In this document: positions 22,364 to 31,679 of the stretch, one piece after another
How positions within the stretch are numbered: the stretch's first letter is position 1
Layout: every line of letters begins with the position of its first letter
NCBI RefSeq assembly: GCF_910592395.1
Contig: NC_088308.1
Coordinates: 10,991,001 to 11,055,000 of the forward strand
Reading direction: 5' to 3'
DNA from: Lineus longissimus
Lineage: Eukaryota; Nemertea; Pilidiophora; Heteronemertea; Lineidae
Length of the DNA stretch: 64,000 nucleotides
Position numbers and translations under genes: made by a program
The notes under the pieces: model-generated
The model's database searches: none
What the model saw: the letters and a program-made list of their open reading frames with translations, nothing else
What the model was told of the DNA's origin: nothing

Positions 22364-22417
22364 GATTTTTCCGCGGATTTCCGCGGAATCCGCGTTTTAT
22401 AACAGCCGGTTTTTCAT

Positions 22418-23862
22418 CACGGTTTAAGCTTAAATGCATTTGGACTGGAATTCCTGGCTTTTTTCGAAAAACAGCTTCATTGGAAATCAAGCTTATGGCT
22501 CCAGCCAATCTAACGAACTAAAGGTGATTGTGACGATGTTGCCGTTCTTCAAGAATCGGAGGCTCGAAGAAAACGTCATCCGCCCATTTTTTATATACCT
22601 TAGTAAGCCTCAATAAATACTGCGCTGAAAGCACTGAGCGTTTTACATATATGAGTGGATCGACGCAACCAGTGCCCTTGTGCACGCAATGTCTTATTTT
22701 CGAATCGACCAATTATTACGTGTATTGTACATGTTTGACGTCAGGTATCACATATTGATTGATTCTAGTACCACAGTTTGTGAGAACACAATAGAGCCCG
22801 ATACTTGTTCCAGTGGACATTTACCTACTTCTATGCCGTCTGGTACAGTTGACCCATGCGAGCCAAATGAACTTCTGGGACCATAAGTTTGAATGGGGAC
22901 CCTGTTACAGGTCGGGCAAACCGCCACAATTGTGGAGGTCAGACCTGAAGGGTTAAGTAATATTCTTTGAACTGCAATGTACTGCATTAGCAATGCTGTA
23001 GTGATTGGATATTACCACATGTGCATTTCATTCTGACTTAATGAAAGATTAACTAACAGTTGCATGAATGGGGCGTTGTTAGAATGGGTACCTGTCGTTT
23101 CACAACACTGGCTTTTCATTATTGATTTTGATATTTAGGTGCATTTTCTACTCATTTATGTTGCTATGGAGTTAGCATTAACTACACGAGTAGTCGGTGA
23201 AATGGTACACAACCAGTTACCTTACCTTAGTGGAGTTCTGTACATTCTCGTCGGGCCGTACTCTGCAAGGGGAGGATGGAGGATATCGCTCTAGGGACAA
23301 TTTGGAATTATCACTTTCTAATATTTGAGTGTGACAACGGCTTGCGAGCTAATTCTTTGATGTTTAAGAAAGGTAAGTTAACAAACTCGACACCTATCTT
23401 CCATCCAGAAATCTACATTATGTACTGAAGAATCAGACCATTCTCTTATGCTTGTGGTACACTACCACATATATGCATTGCAGCGTAGATGTGAGAGTGA
23501 TTGAAATAAGTTTTTTATAATTTTGGCACTAAAAAATATGATCCGCAAATCCTTAAAGTGTTTCAGATGTCCGACTGCGACTCCCACTCAGCTTTGAGAT
23601 TATTACACTGGCATCTCGAGACACCTTCAATACAACTAATTTGAAGAAAGATTTCACATAGATGAACTAATTTTACTTGTCACAAATAGTCGTATTGCAA
23701 GTCGAGAGCCGGGGCCTCCGACTTGGAATATGACTTTATTAATTTCTCCCTATGCTACGGTCCGGATAGTAAGCTCAAATATTCATGTGGACATTTTCAC
23801 AGCTGGTTTATTGATGTGAAAATGTTCGTCGATTCAGTAAAATCGACAACATCACTATACAT
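22418..23862. other. No gene seen
   Basis: AT-rich sequence with short frames lacking domains (22434-22616, 22680-22886). No tandem or inverted repeat was recognised. Confidence 0.35.
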
Positions 23863-24190
23863 GTGAATTACAACAAACTCACCAGAAGAGGCCAGGTCAT
23901 CATATTCCGACTGCGAACCGGCCACAGCAGGTTACGCCATCACCTGTTTACAAAGTTACGGATCGGAGACAACGACTTGTGCCCATGTGCCACGGAACCG
24001 ATGACCGTGGCACACATCCTGACAAGATGTGCGAGATTGGCAGCTCTGAGAAAAGACATCTGGCCAGAAGGTACCAGCCTACAAGACCAGCTCTATGAAG
24101 ACCTCCAACCGCTGCGAAACACCATAGAATACATCAGAAGATCGGACTTGACTGTCTAGAGCGAACGAGAAGAAGAAGAAGAAGAATACT
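23863..24190 (+). pseudogene. 3' end of a truncated non-LTR retrotransposon (C-terminal zinc-binding region)
   Basis: The 98-codon frame (23863-24159) has the look of the extreme C-terminus of LINE ORF2 proteins in RNase H-bearing clades: FRLRTGHSRLRHHLF, then a CPC...H...C cluster (DLCPCATEPMTVAHILTRC). The stop is followed within about 20 bp by a GAAGAAGAAGAAGAA tail (about 24168-24187), typical of a LINE 3' terminus. Reverse transcriptase and endonuclease are missing, so it is a 5'-truncated dead copy. Clade not resolved. Confidence 0.7.
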
Positions 24191-24724
24191 ATACATGTCT
24201 GAGTAATTCAGTCTCAAAAGTGAGTCGAAGTCGGCAGTCAGAAATTAATCTCTCTGTTATTAATCTCCTCCGCCGTTCCCCGATGACATCGTACTTTTGA
24301 GGTCAGCCCATGTTTTGTGTCTTTGCTTGATGAGTTTTTTAATTTTGCTAGTGAGAATCCCTACGTTTTGCTGATTGTCTATACTTCGGGTTCGACCACG
24401 TCCATCCACCTCGCCCGTCGTCGCCCTCTCCTTCTTCTCCTATATCTCCACCACGGTCTTTGCATTATATCAAAATACCCTACCCTTAAAGGGAGTACAC
24501 GACCATGAGGTTCAGGATGGGTCTTGGTTGAGTTACTATGCACTCAGAAGGAGGCGAACGGTTCCCTTCGGTATGTCGAAATATTGCATTCAATGTTGAT
24601 TTAATATTTTTGGGTCCATGGTGTAAAACAGTTGATTAATAATGTCTGTTAGATAAATCTGTTATGTTAATATCGTCATTTTAGTGATACTTTTATGAAA
24701 AGAAATGCTATCACTTAATTTAGG
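24191..24724. other. No feature seen
   Basis: Low-information stretch; the frames at 24317-24508 and 24375-24599 overlap each other in different frames and show no family signature. Confidence 0.35.
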
Positions 24725-25145
24725 CTCACCATCGATCTCCTAAACTGACATCGGTAGAAAAGGAAATAGGCCCGCCATCAAGATCTCAAACGAAATAAAC
24801 AAGGATTTGACATGGTAGGTCCCAACCATTTTGCCATCAAACATGTCAAACGATAAACAAGTACTTTGCAGTGTAGCCCACCCATCAAGCCATCAAATGA
24901 TAAACAAGGACCAGGCATTCTAGCCCCACCCATCGCGGGAACGATAAACAAGGATCTTGTTTTGTAGCCGCACCCACCGAGAGAAACGATTAACAAGGAC
25001 CTGGTATTGTAGCCCCACCCATCGAGAGAAAGGATAAACGAGGACCTGGCATTTTAGCCCCACCCATCGAGAGAAAGGGTAAACAAGTTACCTGGTATTG
25101 TAGCCCCACCCATAGCGAGAAACGATAAACAAGGACCCAGCGTTA
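24725..25145. repeat. Minisatellite, about 45-bp unit, first block
   Basis: Around eight imperfect units of CGATAAACAAGGACCTGG followed by ATTGTAGCCCCACCCATCGA and GAGAAA. The first units are the most diverged. It is continued by a second block at 25604-25795. Confidence 0.85.
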
Positions 25146-25603
25146 TTACTAATTGCCCCCATTCTGAAGCCAACACTCGGCACTATCGACCGAGCTTATG
25201 CCCTGAATAAACCCACAAGCTTCCAGCGGGATTGCTGGCTGCTTAATACCGATATCACAACACTCCCGCCGTTCGATGATAAATGAGTACCATCCATGTC
25301 TCCAAGTCGCATTTCAAATGAACACAGTGAATACAAACTGCTTTCTAGTTACTCAATAAGTCATATTTCATTCATTCCGTACTTTAATTGACACTTATAT
25401 TGTTTTGTGGTACCTAAGTTTTTTTCCGATTGCGAACCGGGGGAGGATGATTGCCCTTTAAAAGATCGTGTATTGAATCTTGTGAGAACACGAAATCCCG
25501 CACGTGCACGTCCCATTTATTTGAAATTTCAGCCAATGAAAGTGTGATTGTGTTTAGTAGTGACTAATGTAACAGCGGTTTTGTTTGGGCGGAGTAGATT
25601 CCA
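25146..25603. other. Segment interrupting the 45-bp minisatellite
   Basis: About 460 bp of unrelated sequence separates two blocks of the same minisatellite. The array phrase AACAAGGACCCAGC occurs on both sides of it. No coding frame, terminal inverted repeat or duplication could be fixed, so insertion is only one explanation. Confidence 0.4.
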
Positions 25604-25795
25604 TCGAGAGAAACGATAAACAAGGACCCAGCATTATAGCCCCACCAATAAAAGAGCAATAAATAAGGTCGTATCATTTTAGCCTCACCAATCGAAATAC
25701 GATAAGCAAGAACTTAATGACTTGTGGCCCCATCCATCAAGAAAATGATAAACAAGGACTTGGCATTGTTGGCCCATCCATCGAAAACTTTTCAA
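25604..25795. repeat. Minisatellite, about 45-bp unit, second block
   Basis: About four further units of the repeat seen at 24725-25145 (ATCGAGAGAAACGATAAACA, AGGACCCAGCATTATAGCCC), decaying towards the right. Confidence 0.8.
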
Positions 25796-26233
25796 GAAAA
25801 AATACATCACACATGTAATGCATCATGCTTCTGACGTTCTTTCCCATTATTATATTTCTCGCTACAAGAAAAGTATAGTGTCAATCCAGAATACTGAATC
25901 GTCTCACAGTAACAAATAATGCAGGTATTGCATAAAGGCCTGTGTAAACTGGAAACATTTTCACAACATCATTATCATATGTGTGCAACCTCCTTTTAAC
26001 ATTTCTACAACACGCATTTTTCCACTCTGTATATACACAGGCCAAAAAAGCTGCAATCTTTTCACATCATTTTCAGAATATTGGGGCAAATTGAGGGGGA
26101 AGGAGAGAATTTTGCTGGGAAAATAGAAGAAACAAAAGGAGGGAAGAGGGTTTTGAATACCCCTCCAGCAAGCAATTTTGGCTGTCATTGTCGTGAAGCG
26201 AAAGTGGCGGCGGAATGAAAAGCGCACCCTGGT

Positions 26234-26284
26234 TTGCCATTGTGCAGAGGCATATCCATAGTGATAGGACACTTCACGACAATC
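26234..26284 (+). repeat. 51-bp exact direct repeat, copy 1
   Basis: TTGCCATTGTGCAGAGGCAT and the 31 bases after it recur without mismatch at 26695-26745. Flanks differ. Confidence 0.9.
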
Positions 26285-26694
26285 ATCCTGAAGGAATCAG
26301 GGGTTAAAGTTCGCTTCTCCAGCCGTGCGCTTTGTGCCGGGCCGGAGAATCGAACATTAAACCCCTAAGGACGGACCCTTTCAAAAGAACTCCTTCGAAC
26401 GGAAGAATGGACATCTGAGGAGCTAGTTACGAAAGTTTCGCCACTTGGTCTATTTCACATCACCTCAGGTAGATCACATGATGCAAAAAGGAAGTGTCCT
26501 CGGTATACACTACATTGTATTAAACATTTTTGCAACATTAAAATCTGAAAATTAGCAACAAAAATTGACCTGCCAGATAACCTACTTTTACAACATTCTC
26601 GCAACATCTACATGTTGTAAGCCTTTTTTGATCTATGAACAGTATCCAACATCGTGTTGTACTGTTAATGTTACTGTAAGAGTTACTGTAAGAG

Positions 26695-26745
26695 TTGCCA
26701 TTGTGCAGAGGCATATCCATAGTGATAGGACACTTCACGACAATC
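26695..26745 (+). repeat. 51-bp exact direct repeat, copy 2
   Basis: Identical to 26234-26284 in the same orientation, 461 bp away. A short TACTGTAAGAGT duplication (GTTACTGTAAGAGTTACTGTAAGAG... near 26670-26694) lies directly upstream. Confidence 0.9.
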
Positions 26746-27689
26746 GAATGGTTTATTTTTGACCACCCGATATACATGTGGATGAAAATTCATCAATTTT
26801 GCAACAAACAATATATTATAAAGCGGCAAGCATGTCGAACGAAAAATATTCTATGAAGAATCGATCGGATATTTTATTATGATATGTAGACGCATACCGA
26901 TGGACGATCTGATACGATGGATCGACGATAGGGTAGATTGTGCTATGCATGCGCATACCGAGTGCGGCTGCAGCCTGTATACATTAGTGTACTGAACCAA
27001 TTGTATCTCATCCTCGAAAAACCAGAGTCAGTCGTGTCCTCCTCCCCTCGCACACGTTACTGAGTTTAGTCGTTGGTGCCGAGTGTTGGCCTGAAGTTCA
27101 GGATGATGGCATATATAAGCGATTTGTTTATAGCGAGGGAAGTTCCTCAAATGCGAGCGATAACTTGGTGCCGATAATTGTGTACTTGAATAAATACTGC
27201 ATTTGGTTTTGTCACTCCGTGAAGGAGAATGTACCATAAAACAGTTCGCAGTTTGAAATATAGATGAGTCGGACGAAATCTGCCAATCACACACAAAACC
27301 AGGTCAAAAGAAACCAAAACGAATGTTGTGCAATTTAGCATCGGAGGTATTTGTATTATGGACATCAATAAAACATCGTTTTTCAGGAATAGAAGCGTAG
27401 GATAACCTTCCCCACTTCAGGCAGCCGTCCGTTCTTCTTCAGCGCTGCATTTATTGACAGATTTTTGGAGTTTGTCGGCGTGTTTCCGCTGTTATTCAGC
27501 GCAATCTTGCTTGCATACATTGTATCAAATGTGATTTAACCACTGACATGTTGCTGAGAGGAAATACGAATTCATATTTTTATCTAGATTTTAGCTTCCA
27601 ACACAAATACCTTCGTCAGGTGTACAAAAAAATAAAAATGAATATTATTTCTAATGCTATAACGCTTTAAAAATACATTCTTCTCAAAG
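26746..27689. other. No gene seen
   Basis: Unassigned sequence. Open frames on the minus strand (27028-27294, 27147-27368) overlap in different frames and show no domain. Confidence 0.35.
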
Positions 27690-28096
27690 CGCTTATACAT
27701 CTTATTCCTCGGTCTTTCCTGACACCTTTCCGTCCAGTTTCGTCCATAGCTGTCCCAAATTTAAGCTTATAAGAACCACTCTGTTGTCTTCACTTCCAGA
27801 CAGGGTCCTTGGGCTGGACAAAGAGAAACAGGTCTTCTATATCCTTAATTCTAGTGGTGAAACATTAACCCAAGCAGCCAACTTTATTTATGAAGCCTCA
27901 CATAGCTTTCCATCAAAACTAAAACTTCAACTTAATAGATGTTGTCACTACTTTTCCACATCGTGCCTGCTTCCATTCCACTGTTTCATCTTTTGTAATA
28001 TGCATATTTTATTTTGCTGTTATATGATTTCTCTGTAGACTCTAACGCTTTTTTATTATTATTTGTAGTCACATCACCCCCGCACGCTGATGGTCA
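27690..28096 (+). pseudogene. C-terminal remnant of a non-LTR retrotransposon ORF2
   Basis: The frame reads HSCPKFKLIR, then LLSSLPDRVLGLDKEKQ, VFYILNSSG and AANFIYEAS before a stop at 28038. That order (HSCP, a leucine-rich helix, a ..FYLLN.. strand, a terminal FIY.A helix) is what I recall of the C-terminal tail of CR1/L2-like LINE reverse transcriptases. Upstream catalytic domains are missing. The likely 3' untranslated region continues at 28541-28680 beyond an inserted repeat. This is recognition by pattern, so moderate confidence. Confidence 0.45.
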
Positions 28097-28540
28097 GAGA
28101 CAAGACCACTAATGAATATTCATAGGTTGGAGGGTCGAGGCCTATCAATTAGACGAGTGCATGTTTTTAACTCTCAAGTACATATTTGGAGAGGTATTGA
28201 AAAAATATTTGTTGTGGCAAGTCTACAGATATAAAGAAATTATTTGATGAAAAAATTAATTTCGAATTTTGCTAATTGGGTAATAGGGGGCGTGTTTTGA
28301 GTTTTTTCTGCCAGTTGGCTGAAAAGAGTGGAAATATCAAAGTCTGTCTAATTTGTCGATTATCAAAAAATTTCCGTGGTCAATCGCCATTTTATTTTTC
28401 ACCATTTACTTGCCCGACTGTCCGGAATAACATAATCTAAATTTCAGATTCACAACACCACGCGTTCTTTGATGCGTCGCGGTCAAACATTGACAATTTA
28501 ACTGCTAAAAGGCTTAAAAAATCTATTGTGGTCTTGTCTC
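28097..28540. mobile_element. GAGACAAGACCAC inverted-repeat element, copy A
   Basis: 444 bp bounded by GAGACAAGACCAC and its reverse complement GTGGTCTTGTCTC. Two further copies are at 48987-49446 and 49997-50443. GTCA lies on both outer sides of this copy, a possible 4-bp duplication that the other copies do not support. No transposase, so MITE-like. It sits in the probable 3' untranslated region of a LINE fragment. Confidence 0.8.
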
Positions 28541-28680
28541 GTCAGGGTACATTTCCTAAGACAGATCCCTGCCTGTTTTACTTTCCTCTGCTTCTTCCCT
28601 CTATCCCGCACCAGTTTATTGTATTTTCTAAACCTCTGGCTCAATAAACTGCTTTGAATTTGAATTTGAATTTACATCTG
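28541..28680 (+). repeat. LINE 3' tail with TTTGAA microsatellite
   Basis: C/T-rich sequence, then CTGGCTCAATAAACTGC and a (TTTGAA)n run at about 28652-28673. AATAAA followed by a short oligomer tail is typical of LINE 3' ends. Probably belongs to the ORF2 remnant at 27690-28096. Confidence 0.5.
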
Positions 28681-28939
28681 TATGCTGACCGAAGCTACAG
28701 GGCCTTTCAATCCGCACCTACCGAGCTCACTGATGTGTGTGCTAGGACATACAAAGCAGACATTTCGATCCCAATGTTGTATCAACCTCTTATGTTTTAT
28801 TTGTTTAGTGGACCCCGATACTACGACCAAGATGCGTATGGGCCGCAGGTAACCCACCTTCTTGATTAACGCTGAATTTCTATTCAACTCTTAGTCATCC
28901 ACCGTGTAGCTTGCGCATGACCATAACCTCTATCAGAGG
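28681..28939. other. No feature seen
   Basis: Short frames on both strands without domains; nothing structural noted. Confidence 0.3.
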
Positions 28940-29064
28940 TCGTGGGTTTCGCATCCACCCGGTTAGGCCCTACGATGACGTTTATCTATTGTGTGAGTTC
29001 ACACGAACAATAGATAAACGTCGTCGTAGGGCCTAACCGGGTGGTTGCGAAACGCCTACGAATG
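28940..29064. repeat. Near-perfect foldback, arms of about 55 bp
   Basis: The left arm (GTTTCGCATCCACCCGG, then TTAGGCCCTACGATGACG and TTTATCTATTGT) is reverse-complemented to the right of a short loop (GTGTGAGTTCACACGA, itself palindromic) with only two or three mismatches. No coding sequence. It may be a foldback MITE or a recent inverted duplication. Confidence 0.9.
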
Positions 29065-29369
29065 GCCTCGACTGGGCCCATTCACTTATGAGACTTTTAC
29101 GGCTTCTAGTTATGCTAACGTTTGTGACGTAATATAACATTTTTAAAGCACTATTTTATGGTTAGACTCTTCACCAATCTCCTCCATTCACTCATTACAG
29201 GGACTGTTACTTGGCGGCATTTCACTCGTCATGAACTAGATTTGGGGGTGTCGGCTTCCGGTGTCCGGTTACATGTTTTTCACAAAGATGCAGGAATACC
29301 AGAGCGCTCGGTATGGATAGTGCATCCACTGAAAATGTATGGCTCGCCTCGGGTAAATCAAGGAAGCTT

Positions 29370-29407
29370 CCTCGACCCTCCGCTGCGCGGCGAATAGGGT
29401 CGAGGAT
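29370..29407. repeat. Short GC-rich hairpin
   Basis: CCTCGACCCTCCGCTGCGCG followed by GCGAATAGGGTCGAGG forms a stem of about 12 bp with inner pairing. No terminator-like T run. Function unknown. Confidence 0.5.
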
Positions 29408-29563
29408 TATTTTATGATACAAAAATTTGCATCTTTCTTTCAGACTGAAATAATTCATGTGTGGTTTCTTCATCGGCGGTATGTTATTTTGTCGTTGCAG
29501 ACGGCTCCATCGTTGAATCAATGATTAATTCCTGATGTGCTGTCGTCAACACTGATTATCAAA

Positions 29564-29590
29564 ATGACTCCAATCGATATTACAAGAAAG
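29564..29590 (+). CDS. Candidate first coding exon (ATG to splice donor), speculative
   Basis: ATG at 29564 opens nine codons (MTPIDITRK) that end exactly at a consensus donor, AAAG|GTAAGT, in phase 0. The first recognised myosin exon (54004) begins in phase 0 and lacks its own start, so joining is possible in frame and would place a Lys before GQLVWFD. An AAGATGGCGGC (YY1-like) match lies 138 bp downstream, as often found near metazoan transcription starts. The intron would be 24.4 kb. Nothing proves the link; a short ATG-plus-donor can occur by chance. Confidence 0.25.
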
Positions 29591-29727
29591 GTAAGTGCCG
29601 CTGCCATTTAATTGGCGATACCTATACATGGGTTTTGCTGTTAAGATTATCTCCCTATCTAATTTAGAACAAAAGATATTATTGGAAAACTTTCAGGGGT
29701 CCTGCTGTGGCGGCCATTTTGAAATTT

Positions 29728-29738
29728 AAGATGGCGGC
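29728..29738 (+). promoter_or_regulatory. YY1-like site AAGATGGCGGC
   Basis: Exact match to the YY1 core consensus, with a partial inverted match GGCGGCCATTTT just upstream (29708-29720). Such sites cluster around transcription starts in animals. Assignment to a promoter here is inference. Confidence 0.35.
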
Positions 29739-31503
29739 CGTCAGGGACGTTTTTCAGATTCACCCCTTCGGAAGTTGTTTAGTACATAATAAAGTACAAG
29801 TGTACCAAATATGGTGCTTTTATACCATTTTGCACGATTTTGTTCATTGTTTTTGGCCCTTATCGCCTGGACTATCGAACAACATTAGACATACATGTAA
29901 CTGCACGTAATCGTCATGAATATCAAATTAACTTACAAATATATATCACCCCCCCCCCCCCCTCCCTTCTCAACATTGATAGGTGAAACATACATATCCG
30001 AATAAAATAACTGCTAATAATCTCTTTTCCTGATCAGAATAATATATATAGCTTTGAAAATTTTTGTTAAACACCAAACACCAAGACAGCTGAAAGTATT
30101 AGATCATGAACGGTGGTTAGGTTTATAAGCTGTAGTTTACATAGTAAAGTTCATGGTAACATTGAATGGTGCTCCACAATTCATGTATTTATTTGCATTT
30201 AACTGTGCTTACATTCGGATCTAGAGATATTGGGCATACTATGGACTGATTTCAGTACTGTCTCTGCACAGGTGCGGCATGACGAAGCAAATGATCACAA
30301 AGCAAGCATTGGCAACAAATGTTTTTCACTTGTTGCAGCCGATCAGATTGAACCTTTAATGTGAAACTTGAACTATCGTGTTCCCCATGATCATCCCCAG
30401 ATCCGAATGCACACTCTAGATAACATTATCGTTTCGAAGAAAGGGAGCGCTGTTTTGAAGGTGTCTGGGCAGCCGACAGCTTGGTAATAATGCCATCGGT
30501 ATATCACCTGTAGTTAGTGTCGCGTCACTGTGTAGCTAGTGGCCCTCGGAGTGCGCTCGTGACGTGTAACTTCATGACGGTGTGACTGCAGCCCCGATGA
30601 AGCAAGGGGCTATTTAGGGTGGGAAACTGCCAAGCAAGGAAGTCCCCCCCCCCTTGACAAAAAATGCATGGTGAGGAGAACAGATCTGCGCCTATAGTCT
30701 GCAGACAAAGGACCGTTTGTACCGTGCCCATCGGGATTTACGCAAATATGGATGGAAACTCTCCAACATGGATGGTGCCCATAATTATATGGGTACAATG
30801 ACGTTTAAAACAATTAGAGTAGCTTGCCACATGTTTTCTTGAGGCCAAGTTTCTCCGGTTTCTCAAGGAAAATATCGACTGCAGAGAGATTACTGACATA
30901 AGTCGGTGCAGTCGGAAAATCTGTTCTTGGACAAATGGGTAATGAGGACTTGGGATTCTACATTATGCGCTACTATATTGATGTATATATTTTATTCTGG
31001 TATTTTCTCCTAAGATATGGGCAAAACAAGCAACTTATTCAACTTGGTTTTGTTAGTCTGTGACGTACGATTGCCGAAAACACAAAGGTCCGGGAATAAA
31101 ATGAACATTTATGACATCGCAAAAATACCTGAAAATGCCGTAACTTGCAAATCATCCCATAAGCTGACTTATGTCTTGTATGGTTATTCCATGGACATAA
31201 ATCTACATAGGTCCGTTGTTAAACCTTTACCGCGCCAATACGAATATGGGCCATACCGACGGATGTCTCCCATCATGCCCATGTAGATGATGTGATTTGT
31301 CACTGACCTGATTAATATTTCCGAGCATGCGCAAGACTACGAAAATAAGGTAACCCCGTTTTGTTTGCTTGTTTGTGATCATCAATAGGCCATTAGCAAA
31401 CTACATGTATTCATGAAAGGGACTTGGGAGACAAAACGAATACTTTTACTTGGTTATCACTCGGCCGTATTGAATAGCTGCTAATTGCCGTATCATTGCG
31501 ATA
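29739..31503. other. No gene seen; poly-C tracts
   Basis: Contains C homopolymers at about 29948-29962 and 30646-30654. Frames such as 31017-31286 show no recognisable domain. Confidence 0.35.
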
Positions 31504-31640
31504 TGGTTCCGAGGATGAATGAATGAATTTATTGACAATAAGGCCAACTGGCCTGTTGCACAGGGTAATACATAAGTAGGAGGATGGTAACAAAGTAGCA
31601 TTTATGGTAACAAATGGTAACACTTATAGTAACATATTAC
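31504..31640 (-). repeat. Probable LINE 3' end, minus strand
   Basis: In minus-strand sense: GCAACAGGCCAGTTGGCC, TTATTGTCAATAAA, then TTCATTCATTCAT. A polyadenylation-like signal followed by a short oligomer tail is typical of truncated LINE copies. No ORF2 remains were identified. Confidence 0.4.
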
Positions 31641-31679
31641 AATACGATTATATGCGGTGGTCAGTAATAATACATAATA

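Larger units (their letters stand above)
12529..22408. mobile_element. DNA transposon with perfect 45-bp TIRs, split by a BEL/Pao insertion
   Basis: The left end 12529-12573 (CGGCTGTTATAAAACGCGG...) is the exact reverse complement of 22364-22408 over 45 bp. GTTTTTCAT directly flanks both ends (12520-12528 and 22409-22417), a 9-bp target duplication. Removing the internal retrotransposon and one ACCAG leaves about 731 bp with no transposase frame, so it is non-autonomous. A 9-bp duplication fits Mutator-like elements (8-11 bp) or Merlin (8-9 bp); the TIR itself contains a nested palindrome TTCCGCGGAA. Family assignment is inference. Confidence 0.85.

Noticed and set aside
23341-23380. ATG TTT AAG AAA G followed by GTAAGT as an alternative first myosin exon
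   Set aside because: Its phase 1 donor would put exon a into a frame with an early stop.
28097-28540. GTCA as a target duplication for the GAGACAAGACCAC family
   Set aside because: Only copy A shows it; copies B and C have unrelated flanks, so it may be chance.
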